Positions 55,235-62,896 of a stretch of DNA of 64,000 nucleotides are shown one piece after another. Made by a program: the position numbers and the translations under genes. This DNA comes from AP-15 sp963814865 (GTDB taxonomy: Bacteria > Pseudomonadota > Alphaproteobacteria > ATCC43930 > CGMCC-115725), in the NCBI GenBank assembly GCA_963814865.1, contig CAWFEN010000015.1, positions 186,001-250,000 of the forward strand, read 5' to 3'. The notes below the pieces were generated by a model. That model did no database searches. It worked only from the letters and a program-made list of their open reading frames with translations, and was not told where the DNA came from. The first letter of the stretch is position 1. The number at the start of each line of letters is the position of its first letter.

Positions 55235-56284
55235 ATGGAATTAGGCATCTATCACGAGTTTCCGGTGCTGCCGAGCCGCAGCCAGGCCGAATGCTTCGCG
55301 GCCGGGTTCGACATCGTCAAGGCCAGCGAGGAATACGGCCTCGACGTGATGTGGCTCGCGGAACTGCATTTCGACAAGCGGCGCGCCCTCGCCGCCAGCC
55401 CGCTGGTCCTTGGTACCGCGATCGCGGCCCGCACCGAAAGGATCAGGATCGGGACCAGCGTGCAGGTGCTGCCGCTGGCCAATCCGCTTCGCATCGCCGA
55501 GGAAGCCGCGATCTTGGACCACGTCTCCCAGGGCCGACTGATCTTCGGCGTCGGCCGCAGCGGCGTCGTGAAGACCTATGAGGCGCTGAACATCGCCTAT
55601 GCCGAAAGCAAGGACCGCGAGATCGAGTGTCTGGAAATCATTCAGCGCGCGTGGCGGGAAGAAAATTTCTCCTACAAGGGCAAGTTTTACGACATCCAAG
55701 ATGTGACGGTGGTGCCGCAGCCGGTGCAACAACCGGCACCCGAAATCCGCATCGCGGCGGTCAGCGTCGAAACCTTCCCCGCGGCCGGCAAGGCCGGCCA
55801 AGGCCTGTTCCTGTCGGTGCGGCACGAGGATGTGCGGATGTTCAAGCAGCACATCGACGTCTATCGCAAAGCCTGGACCGACGCCGGACATTCCGGGGAG
55901 GCACCCGTCTATCTGCGTTGTCCCGGCTTTGTCGCCAAAACCGATGCGGCGGCCCAGGAAGCCTACGGGCCAACCCTGATGCGGCATTTCCAAAATCAAA
56001 GCCGGCTGCTCGCCGATTCCTCTCGTCGGCAAAACAGCCCGCCGGACCACCCGCGCTGGAAAACCGCGCAGCGCCTCACGGAAATCACGCTTGAGGAAAC
56101 CTTGCGCGGTTCGGTGTTCATCGGCTCACCGGAGACGGTGGTGGGCAAGTTGAAAGACCTACAACGCGATATCGGGCTGTCGGGCGTGCAGTTGGAAACG
56201 AATTGCGCCGGCCTGGCCGATCACTCGGCGGAACGAGAGGCGATCCGGCTACTGGCGCGGGAGGTCAAGTCGGCGTTCCGTTGA
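55235..56284 (+). CDS. LLM-class (bacterial luciferase-like) flavin-dependent oxidoreductase
   Basis: 349 residues, intact. MELGIYHEFPVLPSRSQAEC, YGLDVMWLAELHFDKRRALA, RTERIRIGTSVQVLPLANPL, RIAEEAAILDHVSQGRLIFG and VGRSGVVKTYEALNIAYAES show the TIM-barrel luciferase fold. FSYKGKFYDIQDVTVVPQPV, and the C-terminal FIGSPETVVGKLKDLQRDIG, are also typical. Such enzymes use FMNH2 or F420 to oxygenate or oxidise small molecules. It forms a probable catabolic module with the divergent EthD-like protein and the downstream second LLM enzyme. Confidence 0.92.
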   Translation: MELGIYHEFPVLPSRSQAECFAAGFDIVKASEEYGLDVMWLAELHFDKRRALAASPLVLGTAIAARTERIRIGTSVQVLPLANPLRIAEEAAILDHVSQGRLIFGVGRSGVVKTYEALNIAYAESKDREIECLEIIQRAWREENFSYKGKFYDIQDVTVVPQPVQQPAPEIRIAAVSVETFPAAGKAGQGLFLSVRHEDVRMFKQHIDVYRKAWTDAGHSGEAPVYLRCPGFVAKTDAAAQEAYGPTLMRHFQNQSRLLADSSRRQNSPPDHPRWKTAQRLTEITLEETLRGSVFIGSPETVVGKLKDLQRDIGLSGVQLETNCAGLADHSAEREAIRLLAREVKSAFR

Positions 56285-56459
56285 ACCCGGCTTCGAGCCT
56301 CCGCGGCGACGGCTCGGGGCCGATAACGGACGCGAAATAGCGGCACGGGGCGATCGGTGTCTGACGCATCCACGCCGCCTCTATGGGCTGGTGACGATCG
56401 ATGCCAATAGCCGGGAGCGAAGCACGCGCGAGCTGCGGGACCGAGCGTTCCGGCGATGG

Positions 56460-57704
56460 TCATAGGTCCTTTTCCGCGAGTTTGCGGAATTCGTCGGGAA
56501 CAAGACGGGAGCCCAACGCGACCGAGCCGTACCCGACAGCCTCCCAGCCGAAGCGATCGCGGATCGTGTCGACAGCGCGGTCGACGACCCAGCGGGCCAT
56601 GCCCTGCTTGCTGCCGGGACGGCGCTTCTCGTCTGCAAGTCCGAGCGGCAGTTCCAGCTGAATTTCCGATTGTTTGCCCAGGTTCGAAACCGAGATCGCC
56701 AATAGCGAGATGGTCGGCTCGTCCGGGTGATCTGCCAGGGCGCCGCGCACCAGGTCCAGGGCGATGTCGGCCAGGATTGCCGTCGCCGAGATCGGCGCGG
56801 GCAAGGTGATCGAGCGCGTGACCGACCGGAAATCGGCAAACCGCACCCGCACCGACACGGTGCGGCCGAGCCAGGATTTGGCCCGCAGGCGGGTCCCGAC
56901 CCGGTCCGCGAGATACTGCAATGTGGGTCGAAACACGCGCTCTTCAGCCGGTTTCCTGCCGAGCGCCGATTGTGCTCCGGCCGATCGGGCTCGGCGATAC
57001 GTCTCGATCTCGCGTGGATCGCGGTTGAGCGCCAGCGCCGTCAGCTTGTCTCCGATCGCGTGGCCGAGCAATCGCTCCAGCGCGCCTCGCGAGGTCTTTG
57101 CCAGCTCGCCGATGGTGCTTATCCCGATCCCGGCCAACCGTGCCTTGGTGACCGGGCCCACTCCCCACATCAACTCGACAGGCAGCGGGTGAAGAAAGTC
57201 GAGCTCGGTTTCCGGATCGACGACCACCAGCCCGTCGGGCTTGGCGACTTGCGAGGCGATCTTCGCGAGGTGCTTGGTGCGCGCCACTCCGACCGAGATC
57301 GGGAGGCCCAGCTCGGCCCGCACGCGGCCTCTGATCGCTCGCGCGATCTCGGGCGGCGGACCGAAGAGATGGATGCAGCCGGCGACGTCGGCAAAGGCCT
57401 CATCGATCGAAACCCGCTCGACCAGGGGAGTGAAATCGCCCAGCACTTTGATGGCGGCGTCGCCCAGCCGTTGGTATTCCTTGAAATGGCCGGGGACAAA
57501 AGTGAGTTGCGGACATAGCTCCCGCGCCCGCCGTCCGGGCATCCCGCCCCGAACCCCAAAAGCCTTGGCTTCGTAAGAAGCGGCAAGCACCACGCCGCCA
57601 CCAACGGCAATCGGCCGGCCGCGCAATGACGGGTCGAGCAGCTGCTCAACCGAGGCGTAGAAGGCGTCCAGATCCGCATGCAGGATCGTGGCTGTGGGTT
57701 CCAT
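56460..57704 (-). CDS. dinB: DNA polymerase IV (Y family)
   Basis: 414 residues from ATG 57704 (MEPTATILHADLDAFYASVE); the frame opens further upstream over the promoter but that part is not conserved. Palm and finger motifs are ILHADLDAFYASVEQLLDPS, VERVSIDEAFADVAGC (catalytic SxDE), and PISVGVARTKHLAKIASQVA with KPDGLVVV. A little-finger domain follows (FRPTLQYLADRVGTRLRAKS). It is an error-prone translesion polymerase. Its promoter carries a LexA box, so it is part of the SOS response. Being in ICE cargo, it could raise mutation after transfer-induced SOS. No frame break; no beta-clamp motif beyond the QLELPL segment near the C-terminus, which fits a clamp-binding peptide. Confidence 0.95.
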   Translation of the reverse strand: MEPTATILHADLDAFYASVEQLLDPSLRGRPIAVGGGVVLAASYEAKAFGVRGGMPGRRARELCPQLTFVPGHFKEYQRLGDAAIKVLGDFTPLVERVSIDEAFADVAGCIHLFGPPPEIARAIRGRVRAELGLPISVGVARTKHLAKIASQVAKPDGLVVVDPETELDFLHPLPVELMWGVGPVTKARLAGIGISTIGELAKTSRGALERLLGHAIGDKLTALALNRDPREIETYRRARSAGAQSALGRKPAEERVFRPTLQYLADRVGTRLRAKSWLGRTVSVRVRFADFRSVTRSITLPAPISATAILADIALDLVRGALADHPDEPTISLLAISVSNLGKQSEIQLELPLGLADEKRRPGSKQGMARWVVDRAVDTIRDRFGWEAVGYGSVALGSRLVPDEFRKLAEKDL

Positions 57705-57747
57705 CCCGACCTCGCACGCTGTCGGAATTAGCAGCCGCAGTCTGTAA

Positions 57748-57762
57748 GAACATAAGAAGAAC
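57748..57762 (-). promoter_or_regulatory. LexA (SOS) box of dinB, alphaproteobacterial type
   Basis: On the minus strand GTTCTTCTTATGTTC is an exact GTTC-N7-GTTC direct repeat. TTGACA (57774-57779) lies upstream as -35 and TTATGT overlaps the box as a -10 candidate, so LexA would block the polymerase. The ATG is 44 bp downstream. Confidence 0.85.
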
Positions 57763-57866
57763 ATCGAATCGATTGTCAAGCCCGTGAGTGCTGCGGCCCC
57801 GCTTTCGCGGGGGCGGTGAAGCGGCTATTGCTGCTTCATCGCACCCATTCCGACGAGGCCGCGACG

Positions 57867-58721
57867 ATGATCGAAGTCCGCAAGATAACGACGGCACCCG
57901 GCCTCACCTTCGATACCTCGATAGGAGGCTCGGAAACGTCTTCCTTGGTGCTGATGCTGCATGGGTTCTGCGTGTCGCGACATTTCTGGGCGAACCAGAT
58001 CCCGGCGCTGGCCGAGGCGGGGTATTTCGCGGTCGCGCCCAACCAGCGCGGCTACGCCGCCGAGGCGCGGCCGGATCCGGCGATCTTCGACAATTACGGC
58101 ATCGAGAAACTGATCGGCGATGCGCTCGACATCGTCGCGGCGGTCGGGCATGGAGGCAGCCGATTCCACCTCGTCGGCCACGATTGGGGCGGCAGCCTGT
58201 CGTGGATCATCGCCGACCGCTATCCGGAGCGTCTCGCCTCGCTGACGATGCTGTCGCGACCGCATCCCACCTCGTTCGCGCGCGCGATGAAGAACGACCC
58301 GGAACAACCCCACCGCTCGCGGCATCATCGCGAACTCCTCGATCCCGATGCCGGACCGCGTTTGCTGGCCAACAACGTCGCCTGGGTACGCGATCGGCTG
58401 ACGCGCAACGGGCTGCCTCCTGACGCGATCGAACGGCATTTGTCGGTGCTCGGCAACCCGCCGGCCATGGAGGCGGCCCTCGCGTGGTACCGTGCGCGCG
58501 GCGAGCGCCCGGCGGTCGGCCCGACAAAGGTCCCGACCCTCTATATCTGGGGCGACGCCGACGACACCGTCGGCCGAATGGCGGCCGAAGGGACGGCGGA
58601 GTTCATCGACGCGCCCTACCAGTTCGCGGTGCTGGAGGGCGGCGGCCACCACGCCGCCGACCAAAAGCCGGAGCAGGTCACTGCGCTATTGCTGGAGCAT
58701 CTCGCGCGCTATCCGGTCTAG
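57867..58721 (+). CDS. Alpha/beta hydrolase, epoxide hydrolase / haloalkane dehalogenase-like
   Basis: 284 residues from ATG 57867 (MIEVRKITTAPGLTFDTSIG); an upstream ATG at 57816 would add a poorly conserved leader. LVLMLHGFCVSRHFWANQIP is the HGF oxyanion region and FHLVGHDWGGSLSWIIADRY carries the Asp nucleophile in GHDWGG. Then IWGDADDTVGRMAAEG has the acid, and LEGGGHHAADQKPEQV the catalytic His. GHDWGG with Asp points to epoxide hydrolase or dehalogenase chemistry. Divergent from dinB. Intact. Confidence 0.9.
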   Translation: MIEVRKITTAPGLTFDTSIGGSETSSLVLMLHGFCVSRHFWANQIPALAEAGYFAVAPNQRGYAAEARPDPAIFDNYGIEKLIGDALDIVAAVGHGGSRFHLVGHDWGGSLSWIIADRYPERLASLTMLSRPHPTSFARAMKNDPEQPHRSRHHRELLDPDAGPRLLANNVAWVRDRLTRNGLPPDAIERHLSVLGNPPAMEAALAWYRARGERPAVGPTKVPTLYIWGDADDTVGRMAAEGTAEFIDAPYQFAVLEGGGHHAADQKPEQVTALLLEHLARYPV

Positions 58722-58974
58722 CCGCCTCGCCGCGCCACAAAGATGGCGGCGACGATCAAGGCGATCCGGCACCGACCGCGCCCTCCCGCGATCCTTGCCG
58801 CCGCCGTGCAGTGGCGTCCTGGATCAGGAAATCTCGCCTTCGACCCAACCTACGGCCTCCGATCGCGGCTGCGCGATCGCCGAGCCACCCGGGCCGGGCC
58901 AATAAGGCGGTGCCCGCCGGATGGACACGGCGTATCGTACATCGCGCGTTTCGCAAGTGCAGAGGTGGCGAACG

Positions 58975-59743
58975 ATGGGAAGGCTCGACGGCAAGGTCGC
59001 GACGGTGACAGGCGGGGCATCGGGGATCGGCGAGGCGACGGTCAGACGTTTTGTCGCCGAGGGCGCGAGCGTGGCGTTCTGCGATCGGGACGGCTGAGCG
59101 CGGCCAGCGCGTGGCGGCCGAGCTCGAGGCCGCCGGCGCCAAAATTGCCTTCACGCAGGCTGACGTCGGTAGCGAGGCCGCATGCCTCGCCTTCGTCAAC
59201 GGTGCCGCGCAGAAGTTCGGACGCCTCGACATCCTCGTCAACAATGCCGGCATCCGCAAATACGAGAAGGTCGAGGAGGCGAGTGCGGCGAGCTGGAACG
59301 AGATCCTCAGCGTCAACCTGATGAGCTACGTCTTCTGCGCCAAGGCGGCGGTTCCGCTGATGCGCCGCAACAAGTCGGGCGCCATCGTCAACGTCGCCTC
59401 GGTACGTTCCATCGTCGCCGGCGGCGGCAATCTGCAGTACGACACCACCAAGGCCGCGGTCGCGGGCTTGACGCGGGCGCTCGCCGCCGACCATTCGCCG
59501 GAGGGCATCCGGGTCAACGCCGTCGGCCCTGGCCCGATCTTCACGCCGTTCCATCAGCGCCGCATCGCCGCTTCCGGCGAGAGCGTCGAGCAGTACAACG
59601 CCAGGGCCGCGCAAGGCACGATGCTGAAGCGCCCGGGCCGGGCCGAGGAGGTCGCCGCCGCGATCCTGTTTCTGGCCTCCGAGGATGCCTCCTACGTCAC
59701 CGGCGCCCTGCTGTTCGTCGACGGCGGCATGACCGCGCTGTGA
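58975..59743 (+). CDS. Short-chain dehydrogenase/reductase, one frameshift
   Basis: ATG 58975 begins MGRLDGKVATVTGGASGIGE, then TVRRFVAEGASVAFCDRDG and a stop near 59097. An adjacent frame continues RGQRVAAELEAAGAKIAFTQ, FGRLDILVNNAGIRKYEKVE, NVASVRSIVAGGGNLQYDTT, KAAVAGLTRALAADHSPEGI and SYVTGALLFVDGGMTAL. Cofactor motif TGGASGIG, NNAG and the Ser/Tyr/Lys catalytic set are all present. About 256 residues repaired. The stop is 10 bp before the GTG of the next LLM gene, indicating an operon with it and possibly with the epoxide-hydrolase-like gene. Confidence 0.88.
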
Positions 59744-59753
59744 GGAACGCCCC

Positions 59754-60729
59754 GTGCTGACCTATGACTTCCGCCTGCCGCCCGGCCCCCGCACCGTCGA
59801 ATACGCGCTTGCTTGCCGAAGAGCTAGGGTTTCGCGCGGTCTGGTGCCCCGAGGTTCCCGCCTTCGGCCATGACATCTGGGTCACGCTCGCCCGCATCGC
59901 CGACAAGACGAAGCGCCTCAAATTTGGTCCCTCCGTGCTGATCCCGAGCTATCGCCATCCGATGGCACAGGCCTCGGCCATCGCGACGCTCGAGCAGATC
60001 GCGCCGGGACGCCTGATGGTCGGGTTCGGCACCGGCTTTACCGGCCGTGCGGGGATGGGCAAGAAGCCCTTGAGCCTTGCAAGCATGCGTACGCATATCC
60101 TGCAGGTCAAGGCATTGCTGCACGGCGATGTTGCCGAGATCGACGGCGGTCTCGCCCAGATCCTCGCGTCCGACGGCTGGCTGCCCAACCGTCCGATCGA
60201 CGTGCCAGTCTACATGGCAGGCAAAGGCCCCAAGGCCCGCGCGCTCGCGAAAGAGATTACCGACGGCCTGATTTCCCTCGGCGGACCGGCCGAAGGGTTC
60301 GAGACTTGCCTGGTATCGACCAGCGGCACGGTCCTCGATGATGGCGAGGACATCACCTCGCCGCGCGCTGCGACCGCGGTCAGGCCGCTCGTCGCGCTCG
60401 CCTATCACCTCCGGTACACGGCCGATCCGGAAAGCGTCAAAGCGCTGCCGAACGGCGAAGCGTGGCTGGCCAGCGTCGAACGGGTGGACGAAAAATTCCG
60501 CCACCTCTCCCTTCACCGCGGCCATAACCTCGACATTTCGAACGGCCATGACGCGCTCCTCGACGTGTCCGCCGCCAAGCAGATGACCTTCACCGGCACG
60601 CGCGAGGAGTTGCGTGAACGCCTCGCCCGGCTCGAGGCCAGCGGCGCCACCGGCATCATCTTCGGGACCAGCGGTTACGATGTGGAGCGGGAGCTGAAGG
60701 CCTACGCCGCGGTTGCTGCATTGAGGTGA
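59754..60729 (+). CDS. LLM-class flavin/F420-dependent oxidoreductase, N-terminal frameshift
   Basis: The native start is probably GTG 59754 (VLTYDFRLPPGPRTVEYA). A short duplication (CTTG) near 59808 moves the frame, after which AEELGFRAVWCPEVPAFGHD, DKTKRLKFGPSVLIPSYRHP, ASAIATLEQIAPGRLMVGFG and TGFTGRAGMGKKPLSLASMR follow. The C-terminus has FTGTREELRERLARLEASGA and IIFGTSGYDVERELKAYAAV. The pattern fits 5,10-methylenetetrahydromethanopterin-reductase-like LLM proteins. About 325 residues. It lies 10 bp after the SDR gene and is last in the cargo 2 operon. Confidence 0.88.
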
Positions 60730-61078
60730 CGCCTGCGCGGCGATTTTTGGTGAGCCGGGATAAATACCTCAGTCGGCGCGCCTCGCACTGAGCGAGGATC
60801 GCAACGCGGCATCACCGGCGGCCGACGCGGAGCGCAATGGGCGTTGCCTATATATCCGATCTGACCGGTTAGCCGACCGTCATCCGAACGGCGGCTTGCG
60901 GACGCTAATTCGTCGTTAGCCGAAACCGAGCGCCCCGGATCGCCGGAGGAGAGGACCTAACCGACCAAGCATCCGTAGAAGATATTTCCTGCGTTAGCTG
61001 GCATCGGCTACACTGATTTGACGCCATGGAGGTGGTGGAGGCGCAACTCGCTCGACCCTTGTCGGGGAGACCACCACC
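60730..61078. other. Spacer between cargo block 2 and the ICE membrane protein gene
   Basis: No gene seen. The right end (about 61020-61078) carries a GGAGGTGG motif and a GGGGAGACC stretch just before the next ATG. This is the cargo/backbone boundary. Confidence 0.4.
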
Positions 61079-61558
61079 ATGATCGTTATCGGCATCCTTC
61101 TCGGCGTGTTCGGCATCGGGTTCTTCTGCTGGCTGCTCTTCGCGCTGGCCGTCTACGCGCTCCCGTTTTTCGCAAGCGTCACGGCGGGCCTTGCCGCCTT
61201 TCACAGCGGCGCCGGCGTAATCGGCGCGATGTTTGTCGGCGCCCTCGCCGGCATCGCCACGCTTGCGGCCGGGCAGGTCGCTTTCACGGCGACCCGATCG
61301 CTGCTCGTCCGAGCTGCGATTGCGCTGCTGTTTGCAGCCCCGGCCGCAGTCGCCGGCTATCACGGAACACTCGGCCTGGCGCAGATCGGCGTGCCCTCCG
61401 AGGGATGGCGCCAGGCGTTCGCCATCATCGGCGCGGTCCTCGTCGGCGCACCGGCCTGGACGCGGATGACGCTTTTGGCGGATCCGCTCGACACCGTCAG
61501 GCCCTCGCCGCCGGGTACGGCCCAGCAGTTAGCGACTGCCGCGAGCCCACAGGAGTAA
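61079..61558 (+). CDS. Small polytopic membrane protein of ICE backbones
   Basis: 159 residues with four to five hydrophobic segments: VIGILLGVFGIGFFCWLLFA, LPFFASVTAGLAAFHSGAGV, GAMFVGALAGIATLAAGQVA, LVRAAIALLFAAPAAVAGYH and WRQAFAIIGAVLVGAPAW. The C-terminal tail is polar. Proteins of this type normally lie just upstream of the DUF736 leader in alphaproteobacterial ICEs; here a leader repeat follows at 61720 but no DUF736. Function unknown. Intact. Confidence 0.75.
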   Translation: MIVIGILLGVFGIGFFCWLLFALAVYALPFFASVTAGLAAFHSGAGVIGAMFVGALAGIATLAAGQVAFTATRSLLVRAAIALLFAAPAAVAGYHGTLGLAQIGVPSEGWRQAFAIIGAVLVGAPAWTRMTLLADPLDTVRPSPPGTAQQLATAASPQE

Positions 61559-61719
61559 CTCCGCCCGCTCCGTCTCTGCATCTCGACAGATCGATCGGCT
61601 ATCGGTCGGGACGTCGACGCGTCCGCGGGGAAGCGCCCTCATCGGGTGCTCCAGCGTTTGGGCGGGATCTCCCGCACGGTTGACGAAGTATGGGCGGTGA
61701 GCGCCCAATTGGCCGGGGG

Positions 61720-62032
61720 CGTTGCCACCTTTTTCTACGCCAGGGTTTCTTTCTCTTCGCCCGGCAGGCCGGACCTCTTGTGCGTCATACGCGATCTCCG
61801 CCACGTCTTCTCCTGCGGGTGCTGTTCGGGTCGCGCGAGCCACACGGCCTCTCTTTGGCTTGATCTGGCCGGAGGACGGCTGCGCCTCGATCGCCTGGGC
61901 CGCAATGGCGCCGGATCGACTTTCTTCCCCTGGGCTGCGCCCATTCCTCGCGAGGCAAGAAAGTCTCACCGCCGCCATCCTCCGCTCCGCTGCGGCCCGC
62001 AAGCGGGTGCGTCGGCGATCGCCTCCGGCCTC
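61720..62032 (+). repeat. Direct repeat R1b: second copy of the DUF736 leader
   Basis: Matches 31306-31616 in the same orientation; the stretch from GTGCTGTTCGGGTCGCGCG onward is near identical. It follows the small membrane protein gene, as expected for the element, but ends at the GGCCTC near 62032 and joins the interior of a BtuF-like gene instead of DUF736. Confidence 0.85.
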
Positions 62033-62034
62033 TC

Positions 62035-62647
62035 GCCGCACCACGAGCCGATGATGATTTCGGGGCGGCGGGTAATAACCTCCTCGGTCGTGACGATCCG
62101 CTCCTTCGCCGATTTGCCGGCCGCCCGATCGAGCAAAGATGTCGGCACCGCCGGCGATCTCGATCAGCTCCGACACCCAGCCGATACCGGAAATCATCGG
62201 CTCGTCCCACTCTTCGAAATAGACCCGCGGCCGCTCCCGCAGCTGCTTTGCTTGCTGCCGAGCTTCGGCGATACCGGCCAAGAGATCCTCGACGAGCCGC
62301 TCTGCCCGGTCGCCAGCGCCGACGAGCGCGCCCAACAGCCGGATCATGCCGAGGATTTCGGCGATCGTGCGCTGGTTGAAGGCGTGCACGGCGATGCCCT
62401 CGCGGATCAGCGCCGCGACGATATCGGCCTGGAGATCGGAAAAGCTGAGAACGAGATCGGGCCGCAAGTCGAGGATCTTCCCGACATTCGCGGACGTGAA
62501 CGCCGAGACCCGCGGCTTATCTCGCCGCGCCTCGGGCGGGCGGACGCAATAGCCGGAAATCCCGACGATACGGTCCTGCTCGCCCAGCAGGTAAAGCGTT
62601 TCGACGGTTTCTTCTGTCAGGCAGACGATCCGTTCCGGCGGAAACAT
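62035..62647 (-). pseudogene. Second copy of the BtuF-like gene, C-terminus missing
   Basis: From ATG 62647 the protein repeats MFPPERIVCLTEETVETLYL, FTSANVGKILDLRPDLVLSF, RVYFEEWDEPMISGIGWVSE and IEIAGGADIF with about nine in ten residues identical to the copy at 34631-35450. Frame breaks follow near 62140 and 62060. The last third and the coupled GFA and VOC genes are absent; the sequence is cut at 62035 against the leader repeat. Confidence 0.85.
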
Positions 62648-62895
62648 TGCTTCGCGTAGCGAAATTCCGTTCGTACAACCTTCATTCTCGCAGCACGCCG
62701 CGATCCGGTCGAGGTTTCGGGTGCGCTCGTTTTCAGCTCAGGCCGCCGCCGATCGAGCGCGCCGGCACGACCTGCGACCCCGAACGCGGTCGGCTCTACG
62801 GCTTGGAAGCCGATTTCGACGACGGCGTGCCTTCGTCGAGCGCGGCGAGGGCGAGCGGTCGAAACGCTTGACCCCGGGCTGATTTGTAGGAGCTA
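62035..62895 (-). repeat. Direct repeat R2b
   Basis: Counterpart of 34839-35697, covering the truncated BtuF-like gene and its upstream spacer. It ends at GGAGCTA, two bases before the terminal repeat of the IS1380 element, which replaces the M20 peptidase gene found next to R2a. Confidence 0.85.
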
Positions 62896-62896
62896 A

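Noticed and set aside
57797..57815. GC-rich hairpin between dinB and the hydrolase gene as a terminator
   Set aside because: The stem is good but no T-run follows on either strand, and it lies between divergent promoters.
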